A program made the position numbers and the translations under genes. A stretch of DNA of 7,650 nt from Gemmatimonadota bacterium (GTDB taxonomy: Bacteria; Gemmatimonadota; Gemmatimonadetes; Longimicrobiales; RSA9): positions 1 to 7,650 of the forward strand of contig JADGGV010000187.1 of the NCBI GenBank assembly GCA_019689775.1. The letters are read 5' to 3'. The number at the start of each line of letters is the position of its first letter. Positions within the stretch are counted from its first letter, which is position 1. Below are positions 4,987 to 7,650 of this stretch, piece by piece. The notes under the pieces are model-generated. The model made no database searches. It saw nothing but the letters and a program-made list of their open reading frames with translations, and was not told the origin of the DNA.

Positions 4987-6519
4987 ATGTCGGCTAGCAC
5001 TTCCGCCCCTTCCTCGCTCTCCGCCCCGTCCAGTCCTGGCGGCCCGGGTGCCCCGGAGACGCACGAGCACTTCGCGGTCGAAAGCGACGTCAAGCCGACG
5101 ATCAACATCCTGATCGTGGACGACGAGCACACCCTACGGGAGAGCTGCGCCAGCGTGCTGAGGCACGAGGGCTATCAGGTCACGGTGTGCGGGCGCGGCG
5201 ACGAGGCGCTCGAGCTCGTTCAAAGGAGAGGTTTCGACATCGTCCTGCTGGATCTTTACATGTCGCGCGTCTCGGGGATGGATCTCCTGAAGGCGTGCCT
5301 GGAGGCGAAGCCGGGGACGATCTGCATTATGATGACGGGCAATCCGAGCGTGGCGTCGAGCATCGAGGCGCTGCGTGCGGGGGCCTGGGACTACCTGCCG
5401 AAGCCGTTCTCTGCGAACCAGCTCGAGCTGTTGATCGGGCGCGCGACCCACGCGGTGCTCGTCTCGCGCGAGACGGACAAGGTAAAATCGGACCTGGACA
5501 AGCGGCACGGGCACAGCGGGAAGGTGAACCTGCTGGGCACGTCGGCGGCGTTCCGCAAGATCGTCGAGCTCGCCCGCAAGGTGGCCTCGACCGATGCGTC
5601 CGTCTTCATCACGGGCGAGAGCGGCACCGGAAAGGAGCAGATCGCGCAGTTCATCTATCACCACAGCCGCAGGGCGGGCCGGCCGCTCGTGGCGGTGAAC
5701 TGCGCGGCACTGCCGGAGCCGCTCCTCGAGTCGGAGATGTTCGGGCACGTGCGGGGCGCGTTCACGGGAGCGGTCTCCGAGAAGGCCGGCCTCCTGGAGG
5801 TGGCCAACGGCGGCACGCTCTTCCTGGACGAGCTGGCCGAGATGCCGCTGTCGATCCAGGCCAAGCTCCTGCGCGTGTTGCAGGACGGCGTCGTCCGGCG
5901 CGTGGGCAGCACCACCGCCGACGCCGTGGTCGACGTTCGCTTCATCGCCGCGACGAACCGCGATCCCGCGCAGGCGATCGAGGAGAACCTGCTGCGGAAG
6001 GATCTCTACTATCGGCTGCGCGTGGTGCCGATCCACATCCCGCCGCTGCGGGAGCGGGTGGAGGACATCCCCGTCCTCGCGCAGTACTTCCTGGCGCACT
6101 ACTGGACCCGGCACCGCGAGCGTGGCGCCGACATGCCCGTGCTGGGGCCGGCCGCGATCGCGTCGCTACAGAGCCGGCCGTGGCGCGGCAACGTGCGCGA
6201 GCTCCAGAACGTCATCGAGCACGCCGTCGTGCTGCTCGATCCCGGCGCCGAGATCCAGCCGGAAGACCTGCCCCTCATCGACGACCCCACGCCCACGCCG
6301 ACCTCGTTCTCCTTCAACGATTTCGGTGACGAGGTCTACCACTCGGCGCGTGAGCGGGTGCTCGCCGAGTTCGAGCGAAGCTATCTCCGCTGGCTCGTCG
6401 ACCGCGCCGGCGGCAACATGTCGCGCGCCGCGCGCATCGCCGGCGTCGACCGGACGACGCTCTACCGCCTCATGGAGAAGCACGGGCTGCAACGAGATAC
6501 CATCATCACGTCCCGGTAG
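4987..6519 (+). CDS. Sigma54-dependent NtrC-type response regulator
   Basis: The 510-residue protein is a bacterial enhancer-binding protein that, when phosphorylated, binds DNA and uses ATP hydrolysis to open sigma54 promoters. After a Ser/Pro-rich N-terminal extension (1-35), the receiver domain (about 38-155) has the acidic pair D45/D46, phosphoacceptor D89, T117 and K139, all intact. The AAA+ domain (about 181-415) has Walker A GESGTGKE (210-217), the sigma54-contacting GAFTGA loop (257-262), Walker B GGTLFLDE (275-282), sensor I AATNRD (321-326) and RGNVREL (400-406). A Fis-type helix-turn-helix closes the protein (about 477-501, NMSRAARIAGVDRTTLYRL). Every key residue is present, so it should be a working sigma54 activator. 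The downstream kinase gene begins 2 nt after its stop and is its likely partner. Its targets are not shown by the sequence; the divergent export locus is the obvious candidate. I do not assign a specific name such as PrsR or AtoC. Confidence 0.95.
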   Translation: MSASTSAPSSLSAPSSPGGPGAPETHEHFAVESDVKPTINILIVDDEHTLRESCASVLRHEGYQVTVCGRGDEALELVQRRGFDIVLLDLYMSRVSGMDLLKACLEAKPGTICIMMTGNPSVASSIEALRAGAWDYLPKPFSANQLELLIGRATHAVLVSRETDKVKSDLDKRHGHSGKVNLLGTSAAFRKIVELARKVASTDASVFITGESGTGKEQIAQFIYHHSRRAGRPLVAVNCAALPEPLLESEMFGHVRGAFTGAVSEKAGLLEVANGGTLFLDELAEMPLSIQAKLLRVLQDGVVRRVGSTTADAVVDVRFIAATNRDPAQAIEENLLRKDLYYRLRVVPIHIPPLRERVEDIPVLAQYFLAHYWTRHRERGADMPVLGPAAIASLQSRPWRGNVRELQNVIEHAVVLLDPGAEIQPEDLPLIDDPTPTPTSFSFNDFGDEVYHSARERVLAEFERSYLRWLVDRAGGNMSRAARIAGVDRTTLYRLMEKHGLQRDTIITSR

Positions 6520-6521
6520 GA

Positions 6522-7646
6522 ATGGCCACCACCGGCGCAGGCGACGTCGATGCGACGCGGGGCACGCTGGCGCCGCCCGCCCCCGGCCCGGCCGGGGCGG
6601 ATCCCCTCGCCGACGTCGCCGATCCGATGCTCCGGCGCGCGGCGGAGCGCGTGTGCAGCGCCTGGCCGACCGGCGGTCTGGCCGAGTTCGGCCACGTCGG
6701 GATCCGCGCCGAGCTTGCCCGCCTGCTCCACACCGTCGACGCGCCGGACCTCGCGGCCCGGGTCGAGGCGCAGCCCGCCGCCACGCTCGCGACCTGGCGC
6801 CGCCTCCTCGATCTGCTCCGCGCCGAGCTCCTCGGCGCGCCCGGCGACGACGCCCCCGCCTCGATCCTCGAGCGGCTCCGCCAGCTGGAGCGTGCCCGCG
6901 TCGCCATCGAGGGCGCCCCCACGTTCGACGCCGCCGGGATCCTCGCCGGGCCGTTCGGGCTCGACCTCATCATCGAGATCGCGCACGACCTGCGCTCCCC
7001 GCTCACGTCCATCCTGTTCCTCGCCGACACGCTCCGCCTCGGCCACAGTGGCGAGGTCAACGAGATCCAGCGCCGCCAGCTCGGCATCATCTACAGCGCC
7101 GCCCTCGGGCTCGCCGGCACGGCGAGCGACCTCATCGAGCTGGCCCATCGCGGTGACCGCCTCGCCGACGGCGAGCCCACGCCCTTCTCCGTCGCCCACC
7201 TCCTCGACTCGGTCCGCCAGGTCGCGCAGCCGATGGCCGAAGAGAAGGGCCTCGAGCTGCGGATCCGCTCCGCCGAGCCGGACCAGCGAGTCGGGCATCC
7301 CGCGGCGATCCGCCGCATCCTCCTCAACCTCACCACGAACGCCCTAAAGTTCACGGACGAGGGCTTCGTCGACATCCACGCGCACGCGCGCGGCACCGAT
7401 ACCATCGTCTTCTCGGTCCGCGACAGCGGCCGCGGGATCGAGCCCGACGAACTGGAGACGCTGTTCCAACCGTTCCGCCTCCCGTCCCAGGGTGACGGCC
7501 ACTACTTCTCGGGCGCCGGCCTCGGTTTGGCCATCTGCCGGCGCCTGGTGCGCGCGCTCGGCGCGGAACTCCATGTCGAGAGCACGCCAGGCCGCGGCAC
7601 GCGCTTCCACTTCGAGCTCGCCCTCCCTCCCGTCCCACTCCCCTGA
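6522..7646 (+). CDS. Soluble histidine kinase, partner of the upstream response regulator
   Basis: The 374-residue protein has a HisKA domain with the H-box IAHDLRSPLTS (phospho-acceptor H155). A HATPase_c domain follows, with N-box LLNLTTNALKFT (N269, N273), G1 DSGRGI (301-306), F-box LFQPF (314-318) and G2 GAGLGLAI (331-338). It is a complete kinase core. The N-terminal part (about 35-140) is Ala/Leu-rich and probably helical, but I recognise no PAS, GAF or other sensor domain, and there is no transmembrane segment, so it should act in the cytoplasm and may sense through an unknown domain or a partner protein. The ATG is 2 nt after the response regulator stop, with AGGA directly against it, too close for a normal ribosome binding site. 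Translation is probably coupled to the upstream gene. Met36 is an alternative start but lacks a ribosome binding site. Confidence 0.92.
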   Translation: MATTGAGDVDATRGTLAPPAPGPAGADPLADVADPMLRRAAERVCSAWPTGGLAEFGHVGIRAELARLLHTVDAPDLAARVEAQPAATLATWRRLLDLLRAELLGAPGDDAPASILERLRQLERARVAIEGAPTFDAAGILAGPFGLDLIIEIAHDLRSPLTSILFLADTLRLGHSGEVNEIQRRQLGIIYSAALGLAGTASDLIELAHRGDRLADGEPTPFSVAHLLDSVRQVAQPMAEEKGLELRIRSAEPDQRVGHPAAIRRILLNLTTNALKFTDEGFVDIHAHARGTDTIVFSVRDSGRGIEPDELETLFQPFRLPSQGDGHYFSGAGLGLAICRRLVRALGAELHVESTPGRGTRFHFELALPPVPLP

Positions 7647-7650
7647 GCGA

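Noticed and set aside
4987..7646. Naming the pair as the PEP-CTERM/EpsH-associated PrsR/PrsK system
   Set aside because: The regulator has the general NtrC architecture, but the kinase lacks the membrane and GAF input region expected of PrsK, and no PEP-CTERM or exosortase gene is in the window.

Overview
The window is GC-rich chromosomal DNA from a Gram-negative bacterium. It holds five intact genes and two long regulatory intergenic regions. The combination of an outer-membrane-type polysaccharide export protein, a fused Wzz/BY-kinase and a sigma54-dependent regulator argues for a diderm. Composition and protein style suggest Gemmatimonadota or a similar environmental phylum, but this is a weak guess from memory. 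No mobile element, CRISPR array, tRNA or rRNA was seen.

Layout. Bases 1-50 are a low-complexity G/C tract that may be an assembly-edge artefact. A minus-strand gene (62-838) encodes a Wza-like polysaccharide export protein. A 314-nt divergent intergenic region (839-1152) carries a candidate sigma54 promoter and nested inverted repeats. A plus-strand gene (1153-2097) encodes a receiver-GGDEF protein whose two domains both look catalytically dead, although the c-di-GMP inhibitory-site motif RxxD is kept. A minus-strand gene (2094-4481) encodes a Wzc-like chain-length regulator fused to a BY tyrosine kinase; it meets the previous gene tail to tail with interlocked stop codons. A 505-nt divergent intergenic region (4482-4986) carries a good sigma70-type promoter and a long, possibly structured leader. 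A plus-strand pair then encodes an NtrC-type response regulator (4987-6519) and, 2 nt later, a soluble histidine kinase (6522-7646).

How it may work together. Wzc and the Wza-like protein are the inner-membrane/periplasmic and outer-membrane parts of an exopolysaccharide or capsule export machine. They lie on the same strand but are split by an opposite-strand regulator that may bind c-di-GMP. The two-component system, transcribed divergently from wzc, is a natural candidate to control the locus through sigma54, and candidate -24/-12 elements occur upstream of the pseudo-receiver gene and, more weakly, wzc. These regulatory links are inference. The glycosyltransferases, polymerase and flippase expected for such a locus are not in the window.
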